Shown in pieces: positions 1-10,318 of a DNA stretch of 34,228 bases. Position 1 is the stretch's first letter, and every line of letters begins with the position of its first letter. The stretch is from Bordetella parapertussis. Lineage in GTDB: Bacteria; Pseudomonadota; Gammaproteobacteria; Burkholderiales; Burkholderiaceae_B. The notes below the pieces were generated by a model that saw only the letters and a list, made by a program, of their open reading frames with translations, made no database searches and was not told the DNA's origin. A program made the translations under genes and the position numbers. Location: the NCBI GenBank assembly GCA_945882005.1, contig CAMCWG010000003.1, forward strand, positions 1-34,228, given 5' to 3'.

Positions 1-543
1 CCCGAGGGTGGCTGGGATGGTCTCGCCAAGGTGCTGGATGCAATTGCACCAGGCATCGACACCAGAATCCCCCTGAGCCCCGCCGAGATCAGCCAGCGTA
101 TTGAGGGCTTGATTCGTACAGGTCGACTCAAAGAGGCACTGGACGCTGTAGAAAAACGCCAAGCAGTAGAAGCAAATCGCCACACGCCAGGCACAGACGT
201 ACAACTGATGTTCCTGCATGCTCGTCTGCTGACAGAACTGGGTCGACTCCCGGAGGCCGAGGCTATTTATCAACGCATGACCATGCGCTTCCCCGAGTTA
301 CCTGAGCCTTGGAATAATCTGGCAGATCTGTATGTAAAACGGGACGAACTAGAGCAGGCTCGGCGCGCGCTCGAGATGTCGATCATGATTAACCCGAACT
401 CCCCAGTGACTCAAGCTAATCTGGGCGATGTACAACTTATTCTTGCCCTAAGAGCCTACGAGCGCGCGGTCAAAGCAGGCGCAACCGACTTACGGTCGCG
501 CATCCGTTCCGTCACCGATATTATTCAATCAACTAACAAATGA
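1..543 (+). CDS. Tetratricopeptide-repeat protein, 5' end cut by window
   Basis: The reading frame is open from the first base and ends in TGA at 541-543. The first in-frame start candidate is GTG at 31, so the true start probably lies outside the window. The protein shows TPR-like helical repeats; a segment with [14 protein letters not shown] is followed by [12 protein letters not shown], the usual paired-helix TPR spacing. TPR proteins are protein-interaction scaffolds, and nothing here identifies a partner. Its stop overlaps the ATG of the downstream cyclophilin by four bases (ATGA), so the two are probably translationally coupled. Small TPR proteins next to cyclophilin genes are common in Burkholderiales (family knowledge, from memory). 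The identity as a TPR protein is solid; the exact function and N-terminus are unknown. Confidence 0.8.
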   Translation, partial: PEGGWDGLAKVLDAIAPGIDTRIPLSPAEISQRIEGLIRTGRLKEALDAVEKRQAVEANRHTPGTDVQLMFLHARLLTELGRLPEAEAIYQRMTMRFPELPEPWNNLADLYVKRDELEQARRALEMSIMINPNSPVTQANLGDVQLILALRAYERAVKAGATDLRSRIRSVTDIIQSTNK

Positions 544-1175
544 TCACCTCAGCTAATTTGCAGCACACACTGCGTACCCTGGCATTTGCAGGACTTCTTC
601 CCTTCTTATTTTTGACCGCCCAGGCGGCACCTCCCTCCACCACGAACCAAAAACAAGGCGTAACCATGAGCACCAACCCACGCGTCAAAATGACCACGAG
701 CCAAGGCGACATTATCATTTCCTTAGATGCTGCCAAAGCACCCAAAACCGTTGCCAACTTTCTGGCTTACGTGAACGATGGTTTTTTTGATGGCACAATT
801 TTTCATCGTGTGATTGATGGTTTCATGATCCAAGGCGGCGGTTTTGAGCCAGGCCTCAAGCAAAAGCCAACCAAAGCACCTGTTGAAAACGAAGCCAACA
901 ATGGCCTCAAAAACAACAAGTACACCCTGGCGATGGCACGCACACAAGATCCGCATTCCGCAACCGCTCAATTCTTCATTAACGTTGCCAACAACGATTT
1001 CCTGAATCACACCGCCCCCACAGCACAAGGCTGGGGCTATGCTGTCTTTGGCGAGGTTGTCGAAGGCAAAGATGTTGTGGACAAAATGAAAGGTGTCGCA
1101 ACTGGCAACAGCGGTTTTCACCAGAACGTTCCAACTACAGACGTGATCATTACCAAGGCAGCCGTCATTGAATAA
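540..1175 (+). CDS. Peptidyl-prolyl cis-trans isomerase, cyclophilin type, with signal peptide
   Basis: This is a 211-residue cyclophilin that catalyses proline cis-trans isomerisation in protein folding. The catalytic core is recognisable from [14 protein letters not shown] (the FHR arginine, then the Q-G-G motif) to [16 protein letters not shown]. Residues 1-30 look like a Sec signal peptide: hydrophobic [12 protein letters not shown], then a possible AQA cleavage site. A second in-frame ATG at 666 (residue 43) has AAGG seven bases upstream. It starts a sequence that resembles cytoplasmic PpiB N-termini ([15 protein letters not shown]). The gene may therefore make an exported and a cytosolic form, or the exported start may be the only real one. 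It sits between the TPR gene (ATGA overlap) and lpxH (8-base overlap). Confidence 0.9.
   Translation: MITSANLQHTLRTLAFAGLLPFLFLTAQAAPPSTTNQKQGVTMSTNPRVKMTTSQGDIIISLDAAKAPKTVANFLAYVNDGFFDGTIFHRVIDGFMIQGGGFEPGLKQKPTKAPVENEANNGLKNNKYTLAMARTQDPHSATAQFFINVANNDFLNHTAPTAQGWGYAVFGEVVEGKDVVDKMKGVATGNSGFHQNVPTTDVIITKAAVIE
655..668 (+). promoter_or_regulatory. Candidate internal ribosome binding site and start in the cyclophilin gene
   Basis: AAGG at 655-658 lies seven bases before an in-frame ATG at 666-668. Translation from here would give a 169-residue cyclophilin without the signal peptide, the length and N-terminus expected of cytosolic PpiB. This is a sequence-based suggestion only. Confidence 0.4.
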
Positions 1176-1947
1176 GATTGCATTAAACGGGCCCGTGTGG
1201 CTCGCCTCCGATGTCCATCTTGGTCAACACACCATCGGGACGTCCGAAGCTTTTCGTGACTTTTTAAAACTCGCATCCAAAGAGGCATCGGCGCTTCTCT
1301 TGCCCGGTGACATCTTTGATGCGTGGATTGGGGATGACGTTGCTGTCGTAGCACCGCCCTGGTTAGCCCTCGACCTGATGGCAATCAAAGCCTGCGCGGC
1401 AAAAATCCCAGTTTGGCTTGGACGAGGTAACCGCGACTTTCTAATGGGCGAGGCCCTCACGGCAGGGCTCGGTGCAAACCTGCTCCCAGAGCAAGTCTTG
1501 GTCACGATTGCAGGCCGCACAATGCTCTTGAGCCACGGCGATGAATACTGCACGGACGATTTGGCCTACCAACAGTTTCGTACGATGGTACGCAACCCAG
1601 CCTGGCAAAGTGGCTTTTTGGCGAAAAGTATTCCTGAACGCCTGACTCTGGCTGCACAAGCGCGCGGCGAAAGCATGGTGGCCAACCAAACCAAATCAAG
1701 CGAAATCATGGACGTAAACGCGGACGCCGTGGCCGCCGCGATCCGAGCCCATAACGTGTCACTGATTGTGCATGGTCACACGCACCGTCCTGGTCGTAAC
1801 GTTCTGACCGTCGATGGCAATCGCTGCGAACGCTGGGTACTACCTGATTGGGATTGCGATGTCTCGGAAGAGAACCGTAAGCCGCGTGGCGGCTGGATGG
1901 TGATCGATGAGGATGGACTGACTCTGTTTGACCTAACCCCGCGTTAG
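1168..1947 (+). CDS. lpxH: UDP-2,3-diacylglucosamine diphosphatase LpxH
   Basis: This peripheral cytoplasmic-membrane enzyme cleaves UDP-2,3-diacylglucosamine to lipid X and UMP in lipid A synthesis. The calcineurin-like metallophosphoesterase motifs are all present: D15-V-H17, [11 protein letters not shown] (about 47-57), GNRD (87-90), SHGD (122-125) and GHTHRP (203-208). Its 259 residues are close to the family norm of about 240-260. The start is TTG at 1168, inside the end of the cyclophilin gene (8-base overlap). The next in-frame candidate, GTG at 1195, would remove residues just before the first metal-binding motif, so the TTG is preferred. Its stop overlaps the stop of the convergent TerC-family gene by four bases. 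Confidence 0.93.
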   Translation: MNKIALNGPVWLASDVHLGQHTIGTSEAFRDFLKLASKEASALLLPGDIFDAWIGDDVAVVAPPWLALDLMAIKACAAKIPVWLGRGNRDFLMGEALTAGLGANLLPEQVLVTIAGRTMLLSHGDEYCTDDLAYQQFRTMVRNPAWQSGFLAKSIPERLTLAAQARGESMVANQTKSSEIMDVNADAVAAAIRAHNVSLIVHGHTHRPGRNVLTVDGNRCERWVLPDWDCDVSEENRKPRGGWMVIDEDGLTLFDLTPR

Positions 1948-3515
1948 TCCGTCAAGCCTTCCGACGAGGGGGTGAGTTTTGTAATGCGCACCTGGGCGAT
2001 ACGTCGCCCTTCAATGCGCAAGACTTCAAACTTGAAACGCGCATGTGTCGACTCAAAATCACACTGGTCGCCTCGTGCCGGCAACTGACCAAAGCGCGAC
2101 AACAAATAACCTGCCAGCGTTGTGAAGTCTTCGTCCTCGTCGACGAGCCCCTCTGTATCAAGCACTTGTTCTAACTGGTGCAAGTCAGCAGCACCGTCGA
2201 CTTCCCATTCATTCTCGCTCGTTGGAACAATATCGGGGGTTTCATCCTCGTCTGGGAACTCGCCTGCGATCGCTTCAAAGACATCGATCGGCGTGACTAA
2301 ACCTTGTATGGTTCCGAACTCATCAGCGACAAGCACGAGCTGCCCACGCGAACGCTTAAGAGTATCCATTAACCGGATAATGCTAATGGTGTCGTGCACG
2401 ATGATGGGCTCGCGCAGACTCGCGCGACGCACGTTGCCATGTGTCAAAAGATCCGCAATCATTTCTTTTGCACGACCGATTCCCAACACATCGTCTACCG
2501 AGCCACGGCACACAGGGAAGAAACTGTGTGGAACCTCTGCGATTTGTTTTTGAATCAACTGAGGATCATCATCAAGATTGATCCAAGAAATCTCTGTGCG
2601 AGGCGTCATCACGGAATGAATGGTGCGCTCGGCTAGCGTCAACACACCACTGACCATGTTGCGCTCTTCGACCCCAAAGGTAACCGGAGCATCTTCGTTC
2701 TGGGTGGTCGGTGCCTGCACGACAATATCTTCCGGCAGCGGCTTGCCCAGCATGCGGAGCACCGCCTCTGCTGTACGTTCGCGCATGGGTCGCTTGGCTT
2801 CAAGCTTTAAACCATTATGACGCGCGAACTGGTTGAGCAATTCTATGAGTACCGAAAAACCAATCGCCGCATACAAGTAGCCCTTAGGTATCTTGAAGCC
2901 AAAACCTTCGCCCACGAGCGAAAAGCCAATCATCAACAAAAAGCCAAGACAAAGCACTACAACCGTCGGGTGCGCATTCACAAACTTGGTCAAGGGCTTG
3001 GAGGCCAGTAACATGATCAATACCGCGATCACCACAGCAGTCATCATGACAGCCAAGCTGTCGACCATACCAACAGCCGTGATCACTGCATCTAGGGAGA
3101 AGACGGCGTCCAGCACCACGATCTGTGTCACGATGACCCAGAAACTCGCATACACACGGGCGGTCGTTGCCTGCTGACGATTACCCTCTAAGCGCTCGTG
3201 CAATTCGAGTGTCGCTTTAAAGAGTAGGAAAAAGCCGCCCACAATCAAAATCAGATCACGACCCGACAAACTCACGGGCCCCAGCGTGATCCAGGGTTCT
3301 GTGAGCTGAACAAGCCACGACATACCCGCCAAGAGACCCAAGCGCATAAAGAGCGCCAGCGACAAACCGATGATGCGCGCGCGCTCGCGCTCAGCCGGCG
3401 GTAACTTGTCGGCAAGAATCGCAATGAAGATCAGGTTGTCGATACCGAGAACGATCTCGAGTATGACGAGGGTAAATAAGCCGACCCAGACTGTAGGGTC
3501 AAGCAGCCACTCCAT
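1944..3515 (-). CDS. TerC-family membrane protein with CBS pair and CorC/HlyC domain
   Basis: The 523-residue protein has three parts. Residues 1-230 form a TerC-type multi-helix membrane domain with the conserved acidic motifs GIDN (D26) and LDAVFSLDA (D136, D142). Residues 303-425 form a CBS domain pair starting at VMTPRTEI. Residues 435-515 form the CorC/HlyC transporter-associated domain. This matches the architecture of E. coli YegH and YoaE. TerC proteins are linked to metal ion handling (manganese efflux or metalation of exported proteins), but the substrate here cannot be read from sequence. The ATG start at 3515 has GGAG six bases upstream. The gene ends four bases into the convergent lpxH. 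Confidence 0.9.
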   Translation of the reverse strand: MEWLLDPTVWVGLFTLVILEIVLGIDNLIFIAILADKLPPAERERARIIGLSLALFMRLGLLAGMSWLVQLTEPWITLGPVSLSGRDLILIVGGFFLLFKATLELHERLEGNRQQATTARVYASFWVIVTQIVVLDAVFSLDAVITAVGMVDSLAVMMTAVVIAVLIMLLASKPLTKFVNAHPTVVVLCLGFLLMIGFSLVGEGFGFKIPKGYLYAAIGFSVLIELLNQFARHNGLKLEAKRPMRERTAEAVLRMLGKPLPEDIVVQAPTTQNEDAPVTFGVEERNMVSGVLTLAERTIHSVMTPRTEISWINLDDDPQLIQKQIAEVPHSFFPVCRGSVDDVLGIGRAKEMIADLLTHGNVRRASLREPIIVHDTISIIRLMDTLKRSRGQLVLVADEFGTIQGLVTPIDVFEAIAGEFPDEDETPDIVPTSENEWEVDGAADLHQLEQVLDTEGLVDEDEDFTTLAGYLLSRFGQLPARGDQCDFESTHARFKFEVLRIEGRRIAQVRITKLTPSSEGLTD

Positions 3516-3564
3516 GGAGGGCTCCGAGAGTTTCTAACCTAACAATAGTAGCCGATATTCAAGA

Positions 3565-3597
3565 CTCGCCGCAGCCTGAGAGGCATCGTACGGCGAG
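3565..3597 (-). terminator. Hairpin downstream of suhB, possible terminator
   Basis: Perfect 7-base inverted repeats CTCGCCG (3565-3571) and CGGCGAG (3591-3597) enclose an inner GCCT-GAG-AGGC hairpin. It starts 9 bases after the suhB stop and separates suhB from the TerC-family gene. No strong U-tract follows, so it may be an mRNA 3' stem rather than a classic intrinsic terminator. Confidence 0.4.
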
Positions 3598-3606
3598 CTT
3601 TGCTCA

Positions 3607-4410
3607 TCAAGACTTGGCGCGGTCGCCTTGCACCATTCCAAGCATTTGCGTAAAGATCTTCGGGGTTGCAGCAATCACGTTACCGGACTCCATCCAGGAC
3701 TGCTCGCCCTCAAGATCGCCTATCAAGCCACCGGCTTCCAATACCATCAAGCTTGCCGCGGCCATATCCCATTGCTTTAAGCCAAGACCGCAGAAGCCAT
3801 CCAAGCGACCAACGGCAACATAGGCCAAATCCAAGACCGCAGAGCCTGTGCGACGCACGCCCGCACAGCCGCGCGCCATTTCTAAAAAGCGCGGTGCTGA
3901 GGTTTCGTCCGGCCCGACAGAACCGGGCCAACGGGCACCTAACAACGCATCAGGAAACTTCAGCTGCGAGGATACGCGCATGCGACGGTCATTTAAGAAA
4001 GCACCGCCTCCACGACTGGCCGTAAACAATTCATTACGAACCGGGTCGTAAATCACAGCATGATTGATTTGACCGCGCTGGCGCAACGCGATAGAGATCG
4101 CGTAATGCGGAAAACCATGGATGAAGTTTGTTGTGCCATCCAAAGGATCAATCACCCACTCGTTTGCCGGCAACTCGCCCTCAGCGGTGTGGCCTAAGAC
4201 ACCCGACTCTTCAGCCATAAAAGTGTGGTCGGGATAAGCTGTGCTGAGGATCTCGATAATTGCACTTTCGGCGCCACGATCGACTTCCGTGACATAATCG
4301 CGTGGCCCTTTACGAGCCACTTGCAGGCGCTCGAGATCAAGGCTCGCGCGGTTAATAATCGATCCGGCTCGCCGGGCCGCCTTGATGGCGGTATTAAGCA
4401 TCGGGTGCAT
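3607..4410 (-). CDS. suhB: Inositol-1-monophosphatase family protein SuhB
   Basis: This 267-residue phosphatase belongs to the FIG/IMPase superfamily. E. coli SuhB hydrolyses inositol monophosphate in vitro and acts with NusA/NusG in rRNA transcription antitermination. The metal-binding residues are visible: E67-E68 (AEESG), D88-P-L-D91-G-T-T (DPLDGTTNF) and W214-D215 (QWDMAA). The start MHPMLN matches the E. coli SuhB N-terminus, which supports ATG at 4410 despite a poor Shine-Dalgarno sequence. It is divergent from trmJ across a 40-base gap, the same adjacency as in E. coli and many other proteobacteria. Confidence 0.93.
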   Translation of the reverse strand: MHPMLNTAIKAARRAGSIINRASLDLERLQVARKGPRDYVTEVDRGAESAIIEILSTAYPDHTFMAEESGVLGHTAEGELPANEWVIDPLDGTTNFIHGFPHYAISIALRQRGQINHAVIYDPVRNELFTASRGGGAFLNDRRMRVSSQLKFPDALLGARWPGSVGPDETSAPRFLEMARGCAGVRRTGSAVLDLAYVAVGRLDGFCGLGLKQWDMAAASLMVLEAGGLIGDLEGEQSWMESGNVIAATPKIFTQMLGMVQGDRAKS

Positions 4411-4450
4411 ATGCGTGTCTATTTTTTAATAAGCTAAAGCGGGATTTTAA

Positions 4451-5260
4451 ATGACTCCTGATTTTTCCCGTGTTCGCTTCATAATGACTGAGCCGAGCCA
4501 CCCCGGAAACGTCGGCTCGGCGGCCCGCGCGATCAAAACGATGGGCTTTGAGGATCTGACGCTCGTTTCCCCTAAAACCGAGCAAATCACCACTCAGCCT
4601 GAAGCGATCGCGCTTGCAAGCGGAGCCGGTGATGTGCTGGCCGCCGCACAGACCTTTGAGAGCCTCCAGCAGGCGCTCGCGCCCGTGACGCTGGCCTTTG
4701 CCCTGACCGCCCGGGATCGAGAGCTGGGGCCTCCCGTTTGCGATATCCGACAGGCCGCCCAACTGGCTAAGTTGCACCTCTCGCAGCACCCCGACGCACG
4801 CGTCGCCTTAGTGGTGGGTACCGAACGCTCGGGGCTGACAAACGAGCACATCGAACTCTGTCACCGGGTGTGTCATATTCCCGCCAATCCGGCCTACAGC
4901 TCACTAAATGTCTCTCAGGCCTTGCAGTTAGGTGCCTGGGAGCTGCGCTACGCGCTCCTAAACACAACAAACAATCCCGATACCCTACCGATAGCCACCG
5001 CAAGCGTTCGTGCGGACAAGAGCCGCGGTAGTCAGCCTGCGAGCGGAGAGGCCGTGCAAGCCCTGCTCACACACTGGCAAGAGGCGCTTGAAGCTGTCGC
5101 CTTTTTAGACCCTGCTCATCCTAAGAAACTCATGCCTCGCATGCGTCACCTATTCAACCGCGGCGACCTCACCCAAGACGAAGTGGATATGTGGCGCGGT
5201 GTTTGCACGGCGATGATCGCGACGGCGCGCGGCACTAAACATGGCAACCCGTCACGTTAA
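4451..5260 (+). CDS. trmJ: tRNA (cytidine/uridine-2'-O-)-methyltransferase TrmJ-like
   Basis: This 269-residue SPOUT-class methyltransferase is predicted to 2'-O-methylate position 32 of tRNAs, using S-adenosylmethionine. Motif 1 is seen at residues 13-27 (TEPSHPGNVGSAARA). Motifs 2 and 3, which form the knot, are at VVGTERSGL (about 120-128) and IPANPAYSSLNVSQA (about 141-155). The C-terminal helical tail (LMPRMRHLFNR) is typical of TrmJ and separates it from shorter TrmL. It starts at ATG 4451, divergent from suhB. About 50 bases separate it from cysE, so the two may be co-transcribed. Confidence 0.88.
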   Translation: MTPDFSRVRFIMTEPSHPGNVGSAARAIKTMGFEDLTLVSPKTEQITTQPEAIALASGAGDVLAAAQTFESLQQALAPVTLAFALTARDRELGPPVCDIRQAAQLAKLHLSQHPDARVALVVGTERSGLTNEHIELCHRVCHIPANPAYSSLNVSQALQLGAWELRYALLNTTNNPDTLPIATASVRADKSRGSQPASGEAVQALLTHWQEALEAVAFLDPAHPKKLMPRMRHLFNRGDLTQDEVDMWRGVCTAMIATARGTKHGNPSR

Positions 5261-5309
5261 TCGGGTTAATCCAATCACTGGGTGAGATTTACGCTAAGCT
5301 TTATCCATC

Positions 5310-6173
5310 ATGTTTAACTCTTTGCGCGAAAACATCGCTTGTATTCTCGAAAGAGACCCTGCCGCACGCAGCAAGTTAGAGGTTCTCACTTGCTACCCCG
5401 GTCTGCACGCCATCATGGCGCACAAACTCGCGCATCGCTTGTGGCAAGCTCAGTTTTACTGGCTCGCACGGATGGTGTCCCACCTGAGTCGCATGCTCAC
5501 AGGGATTGAAATTCACCCTGGCGCAACCATCGGTCGCCGGGTGTTTATCGACCACGGCTTTGGTGTCGTGATTGGCGAGACCTCAGAGATCGGGGACGAC
5601 TGTACGATTTATCAAGGTGTCACGCTCGGGGGTACCCGTCTATACAAGGGTGCCAAACGACACCCAACGCTTGGCAAAGGCGTTGTCGTGGGTGCCGGCG
5701 CTCAGGTGCTGGGAGGCTTTACCGTGGGGGACGGCGCGCGCATCGGCTCAAACGCCGTTGTCGTCAAACCGGTCCCTGCTGGTGCCACCGCAGTCGGCAA
5801 CCCCGCCCGCATTATTGAAGTGGGTCAAACCAACACGACCGAACCGAATGTGATCCCGACGCCAAGCCCAGCAACATCCACCAAGATCTCTCCGTGCGAT
5901 TCAGACTGGGATGCAGCGCCCATTCAAGCCATGCTCGATAAGGGCCCTGCTAAAACACCCGCTCCCAAAGGAGCAGGGTTTAACGCCTATGCCGTTGACC
6001 CAGCGGCAGCAGACCCACTCGTTAAAGCCTTGCATGAACTGATTACCCACGTCTCAAAGCAAGATGCGCGCATTGCGCATCTCTGCCAAACGATTGAATC
6101 GATGGGATCTAAAGTCGAAGGTCAGGCAGCCAAGCTAGACGCTCAGCGCCTGAACAAACTAGTCGACGAATAG
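5310..6173 (+). CDS. cysE: Serine O-acetyltransferase CysE with C-terminal extension
   Basis: This cytoplasmic enzyme makes O-acetylserine from serine and acetyl-CoA, the first step of cysteine synthesis. Left-handed beta-helix hexapeptide repeats run from about residue 68 to 160 ([35 protein letters not shown]). The catalytic pair D81-H82 is in FIDHGFG. The short N-terminal domain marks the EpsC-like subgroup. After the core ends at about 170 ([10 protein letters not shown]) there are roughly 117 extra residues: a proline/threonine-rich linker and a predicted amphipathic helical tail near [20 protein letters not shown]. Similar tails occur in Burkholderiales CysE proteins (recalled, not searched). 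It is convergent with the CoA-transferase pair, 17 bases away. Confidence 0.92.
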   Translation: MFNSLRENIACILERDPAARSKLEVLTCYPGLHAIMAHKLAHRLWQAQFYWLARMVSHLSRMLTGIEIHPGATIGRRVFIDHGFGVVIGETSEIGDDCTIYQGVTLGGTRLYKGAKRHPTLGKGVVVGAGAQVLGGFTVGDGARIGSNAVVVKPVPAGATAVGNPARIIEVGQTNTTEPNVIPTPSPATSTKISPCDSDWDAAPIQAMLDKGPAKTPAPKGAGFNAYAVDPAAADPLVKALHELITHVSKQDARIAHLCQTIESMGSKVEGQAAKLDAQRLNKLVDE

Positions 6174-6190
6174 CGCTTTATAAAAACGCT

Positions 6191-6829
6191 TTAAAAAACC
6201 AGGTCTAAGCCAGTCATGCGTCGCAACTCGTCTTGACCGGCGCCAGAGACATCGTCAACCACACGCACGACACCACCCGGCTCAATCTGAAAGACAGCAA
6301 CATCGGTGTAGACGCGTGAGACACAGCGCAATCCCGTTAGCGGGTACGTGCACTTTTCAACGAGCTTGCTCTCCCCTTCTTTGGTGAGTAACTCCATCAT
6401 CACGAAGACGTCTCTTGCGCCGGCGGCCAAGTCCATCGCTCCGCCCACTGCAGGAATCGCCCCAGGCTCGCCCGTTGACCAGTTTGCCAAATCGCCATTG
6501 CGTGCAACCTGAAAGGCCCCGAGCACACAGATATCAAGGTGACCGCCGCGCATCATTGCAAAGGAATCCGCATGATGAAAATAGCTTCCGCCTGGCAACA
6601 AGGTCACAGGCTGCTTGCCCGCATTGATCAGATCGAAATCCTCTTCTCCCGGTGCCGGCGCAGGTCCCATACCCAAGACGCCATTTTCGCTCTGCAAAAA
6701 GATATCTTTATCTTTGGGTAGATAGTTGGCGACTTTCGTAGGCAAACCAATGCCTAGATTCACGATCGCGCCTTCGGGAATATCGCGTGCAACGCGTGCT
6801 GCGATTTCATCTCGTGATATTCGTTTCAT
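6191..6829 (-). CDS. 3-oxoacid CoA-transferase subunit B
   Basis: The 212-residue beta subunit of a family I CoA-transferase moves CoA from succinyl-CoA to a 3-oxoacid. The catalytic glutamate is E48 in the SENGVLGMGP motif, preceded by the GIGLPTKVANY motif (26-36). Its ATG overlaps the TAA of subunit A by one base (TAATG), giving strong translational coupling. The substrate may be acetoacetate (ScoB/AtoA-like) or 3-oxoadipate (PcaJ-like). No beta-ketoadipate or ketone-body genes lie nearby to decide, so no symbol is given. Confidence 0.9.
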   Translation of the reverse strand: MKRISRDEIAARVARDIPEGAIVNLGIGLPTKVANYLPKDKDIFLQSENGVLGMGPAPAPGEEDFDLINAGKQPVTLLPGGSYFHHADSFAMMRGGHLDICVLGAFQVARNGDLANWSTGEPGAIPAVGGAMDLAAGARDVFVMMELLTKEGESKLVEKCTYPLTGLRCVSRVYTDVAVFQIEPGGVVRVVDDVSGAGQDELRRMTGLDLVF

Positions 6830-7503
6830 TATTTTGCCCCGCCTACAATTTTTACAACGCGCTTAACGTACACACCGGGTGTCACAATGGCTTCTGGATC
6901 CAGCTCACCTAGCTCAACAATTTCATTGACTTGGGCGATGGTGAGTTTTGCAGCTGTCGCCATCACAGGGCCAAAATTTCGAGCGGTCTTGCGGTAAACA
7001 AGATTGCCCCAGCGATCCGCACGATGGGCTTTGATAATCGCTACATCTGCCTTGATTGGCGCCTCAAGAATGTAATCATCGCCGTCAATATGGCGCACTT
7101 CCTTGCCCTCGGCCAACTCTGTGCCCACGGCTGTGCGTGTAAAAAAACCACCAATCCCTGCACCGCCTGCACGAATACGTTCAGCAAGCGTTCCCTGTGG
7201 AACAAGTTCTAACTCAAGCTTGCCCGCCCGATAGAGTCGATCAAACACATACGAATCCGCCTGACGCGGAAATGAACAGACGACTTTACGCACCTGGCCA
7301 GCCGCCAAAAGTGCCGCGATCCCTGTGTCACCAGAGCCCGCGTTATTGCAGACAATCGTAAGTTCCCGAGCGCCCTGGTCGATGAGGCCATCAATCAGTT
7401 CATGCGGCTGACCCGCACCACCAAAGCCCCCAATCAGAACCACCGCCCCATCCTGAATACCCGCCATGGCCGCCGCTAAGTCGGGAACGATCTTTGAAAT
7501 CAT
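6829..7503 (-). CDS. 3-oxoacid CoA-transferase subunit A
   Basis: The 224-residue alpha subunit partners the downstream subunit B. The CoA-transferase signature [13 protein letters not shown] lies at residues 25-37, followed by the [15 protein letters not shown] stretch. Subunit B holds the catalytic glutamate, as expected for split enzymes of this family. The start is ATG 7503 with AAGG nine bases upstream. The two genes form a likely two-gene operon divergent from mutS. Substrate preference (acetoacetate versus 3-oxoadipate) is undecided from sequence. Confidence 0.9.
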   Translation of the reverse strand: MISKIVPDLAAAMAGIQDGAVVLIGGFGGAGQPHELIDGLIDQGARELTIVCNNAGSGDTGIAALLAAGQVRKVVCSFPRQADSYVFDRLYRAGKLELELVPQGTLAERIRAGGAGIGGFFTRTAVGTELAEGKEVRHIDGDDYILEAPIKADVAIIKAHRADRWGNLVYRKTARNFGPVMATAAKLTIAQVNEIVELGELDPEAIVTPGVYVKRVVKIVGGAK

Positions 7504-7553
7504 GATTTTTTACCTTGTTACCAGATGTCGCATTTGCGATCGATTCATACAGG

Positions 7554-7559
7554 ATTATA
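7554..7559 (-). promoter_or_regulatory. Candidate -10 element for the CoA-transferase operon
   Basis: Read on the minus strand this is a perfect TATAAT, about 50 bases upstream of the subunit A start. The matching -35 is weak (T-rich sequence at the expected distance). It lies in the 160-base divergent gap between subunit A and mutS. Confidence 0.35.
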
Positions 7560-7663
7560 GAGAAGTCCGTTGTACCAAAAAGCAATCGCCAGGCATCCAA
7601 GCCAAACTACGCTCTGTGCCTTACACTTGCCCTATTCGTTCGCACGCCCACGCTAACCATTCC

Positions 7664-10309
7664 ATGCAAGAAAACGATCCTAAGCCGGCCTCCATCGAAC
7701 AGCACACCCCGATGATGCAACAGTATCTGCGCCTCAAGGCTGAGGCGGGACCACTGCTGCTGCTCTACAGGATGGGCGACTTCTATGAAATGTTCTATGA
7801 AGATGCTGAGCGCGGCGCGCGACTGCTTAATCTGACGCTTACCCGGCGCGGTTCTTCAAACGGATCCCCCATCCCAATGGCGGGGGTTCCTTTTCATGCT
7901 GCAGAGCAATACTTGGCGAAGCTGGTTGCGGCAGGCGTGTCGGTCGCGATCTGCGAACAAATCGGCGATCCGGCCACAAGCAAAGGACCCGTCGAGCGCA
8001 AGATCGTACGCATCGTCACCCCAGGCACGTTAACGGACGAAGCACTATTGCCTGCTAAAGCAGACCGTTGTGTGGCTGCCGTCTTTGTTCCAACTAAATC
8101 TAATAAGTCCGGTCGTGCAGGTCTCGCTTGGTTAAACCTTGCAAGCGGCGAATTCAAGATCTCAGAGTGTGCTGCCGAGGCGCTAGATTCTGAACTGCAT
8201 CGCATCGAGCCCGCTGAAGTCATCTTCGCAGAAGATTCCCAGCCAAGTTTCACACTTTCTTGTGCGACGACGCGTGTGCCCTCCTGGCACTTCGAAGCCG
8301 AACAGGCACAAGCGCATTTGCTTAAGCATTTCAACACCCAGTCATTGTCTGGCTTTGATATTGATGACTTGCCAATCGCGATTTGTGCGGCGGGCTCCCT
8401 ATTACGCTATGCGGGCCGCACGCAAACACAAACCCTGTCGCATATTCAAACGCTGAGTGCAGATAGAGCTAGTCAGTATGTCTTGATGGATCCTGCAACG
8501 CGCCGAAATTTAGAGTTGACACGCACCATCTCAGGGGAAGACGCACCGACCTTGCTCTCCATCGTAGACGGTTGCTGCACACCAATGGGAAGCCGCTTAC
8601 TCAGACGATGGATACACCATCCTCTGCGCGACAACGCACCCGTGCTCGCACGGCAAACGGCGATCTCCGCACTACTAGGCACCAATCAAACACGTGGCGA
8701 ACTGTTGCATGCCATCCCACTGCTTCAGTCGTTGCGCACAGCGCTGAATAAGCTGCCGGACCTTGAGCGGATCGCAACACGTATCGCACTGCTCTCTGTA
8801 CGACCACGTGAACTGGCTAGTCTGCGCGATGCCTTAGGTGCCTTGCCGGATCTCGAAAACCTGCTCACAGACGCGGCGCACCAGTCCGAAAGGCTACAGG
8901 CATTAGCGATACATCTGCACCCGCCAGAAGGCCTACACACCTTATTGAGCCGTGCAATCGCGGAAGAACCGGCAGCACAAGTGCGTGACGGCGGCGTTAT
9001 CGCGCCTGGCATGGATGCTGAGCTCGACGAGTTGCGTTCCATCTCCACCGACAACGGCACTTACTTATTGGAGCTCGAAGCACGCGAGCGAGCCCGCACC
9101 GGGATTTCAACCTTACGCGTCGAGTTCAACCGCGTTCACGGATTCTTTATTGAAGTCTCTCGCGCACAGTCAGAAAAAGTCCCAGAAGATTACCGCCGGC
9201 GTCAAACATTAAAGAATGCCGAGCGTTACATCACACCAGAACTCAAAGTCTGGGAAGACAAAGTCTTATCGGCACAAGATCGCTCACTCGCACGCGAGAA
9301 GTGGCTCTTTGAGCAATTGTTAGAGCAGGTGCTGCCAAGCGTGACGGCCCTGGCGGCCTGCGCAAGCGCTTGTGCGGAACTCGACACACTCGTCGCGCTC
9401 GCACATCACGCCCAATTACACGAGTGGGTAGCGCCACAACTACTCGAACACGCAGCAATTGATATTGAGTCTGGACGCCATCCCGTTGTCGAACGATCGA
9501 TCGAGCGTTTTACCCCCAATAGCTGCGTACTCAATGCGCAACGCTCATTACTTGTCATCACGGGCCCTAATATGGGCGGCAAGTCGACTTACATGCGCCA
9601 GGTCGCGCTCATTGCTCTGTTAGCACGCATTGGCAGTTTTGTTCCTGCGCGCCGGGCTGCGATTGGCCCGTTGGATCGAATCTTCACTCGTATCGGTGCT
9701 GCAGACGACCTCGCTGGCGGTCGCTCGACCTTCATGATGGAGATGACGGAAGCAGCGGCAATCCTCGCCTCAAGCACCTCGCAAAGCCTTGTGTTGATGG
9801 ATGAGATTGGTCGTGGCACCTCGACTTACGATGGTCTAGCCCTTGCTTGGTCGATTGCGCAAAGGCTCGTCACACATAACCGCGCGTTGACATTGTTTGC
9901 GACGCACTATTTCGAAATCACACGCATGCCTGCTGAGCAGTCAAACACTGCAAACGTTCACCTAGCCGCGGCGGAATCACCGACAGGCATTGTCTTCTTA
10001 CATGAAGTCAAAGATGGTCCAGCAAGCCGAAGCTACGGCATCCAGGTTGCGCAACGTGCAGGCGTCCCAGCCGCAGTGATACGCCATGCAACGCGTGAAC
10101 TCGAGCGACTCGAGTCACAAGGTGCGCCAACCCCACAACTCGGGCTTTTTGCCCAAACCAATGAGCCTGCGGAGCTACTCGCCGAAGCGGCGCAAGATCA
10201 AGCCGCACAGGAACTGTTGCGTCAAACTCTTGCTGAGCTAGATCCAGACACCCTAAGCCCGCGCGAAGCACTGGATGCGCTATATCAATTAAAAAATCTA
10301 TTGCCGTAG
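7664..10309 (+). CDS. mutS: DNA mismatch repair protein MutS
   Basis: MutS recognises base mismatches and small loops and recruits MutL. The mismatch-wedge motif F40-Y-E42 is in [10 protein letters not shown]. The ATPase Walker A is GPNMGGKST (about 634-642), Walker B is [14 protein letters not shown] (D713-E714), and the FATHYFEIT switch follows. The C-terminal [13 protein letters not shown] region resembles the tetramerisation segment. The frame extends upstream to 7466, but residues from there are unrelated to MutS N-termini and overlap scoA antisense. ATG 7664 gives 881 residues, the normal family length. The next gene starts nine bases downstream, so co-transcription is likely. Confidence 0.97.
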   Translation: MQENDPKPASIEQHTPMMQQYLRLKAEAGPLLLLYRMGDFYEMFYEDAERGARLLNLTLTRRGSSNGSPIPMAGVPFHAAEQYLAKLVAAGVSVAICEQIGDPATSKGPVERKIVRIVTPGTLTDEALLPAKADRCVAAVFVPTKSNKSGRAGLAWLNLASGEFKISECAAEALDSELHRIEPAEVIFAEDSQPSFTLSCATTRVPSWHFEAEQAQAHLLKHFNTQSLSGFDIDDLPIAICAAGSLLRYAGRTQTQTLSHIQTLSADRASQYVLMDPATRRNLELTRTISGEDAPTLLSIVDGCCTPMGSRLLRRWIHHPLRDNAPVLARQTAISALLGTNQTRGELLHAIPLLQSLRTALNKLPDLERIATRIALLSVRPRELASLRDALGALPDLENLLTDAAHQSERLQALAIHLHPPEGLHTLLSRAIAEEPAAQVRDGGVIAPGMDAELDELRSISTDNGTYLLELEARERARTGISTLRVEFNRVHGFFIEVSRAQSEKVPEDYRRRQTLKNAERYITPELKVWEDKVLSAQDRSLAREKWLFEQLLEQVLPSVTALAACASACAELDTLVALAHHAQLHEWVAPQLLEHAAIDIESGRHPVVERSIERFTPNSCVLNAQRSLLVITGPNMGGKSTYMRQVALIALLARIGSFVPARRAAIGPLDRIFTRIGAADDLAGGRSTFMMEMTEAAAILASSTSQSLVLMDEIGRGTSTYDGLALAWSIAQRLVTHNRALTLFATHYFEITRMPAEQSNTANVHLAAAESPTGIVFLHEVKDGPASRSYGIQVAQRAGVPAAVIRHATRELERLESQGAPTPQLGLFAQTNEPAELLAEAAQDQAAQELLRQTLAELDPDTLSPREALDALYQLKNLLP

Positions 10310-10318
10310 GTTCTCACC

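Noticed and set aside
7466..7663. In-frame 66-codon extension at the 5' end of mutS
   Set aside because: The extension does not resemble MutS N-termini and overlaps scoA; the ATG at 7664 gives a full-length protein.
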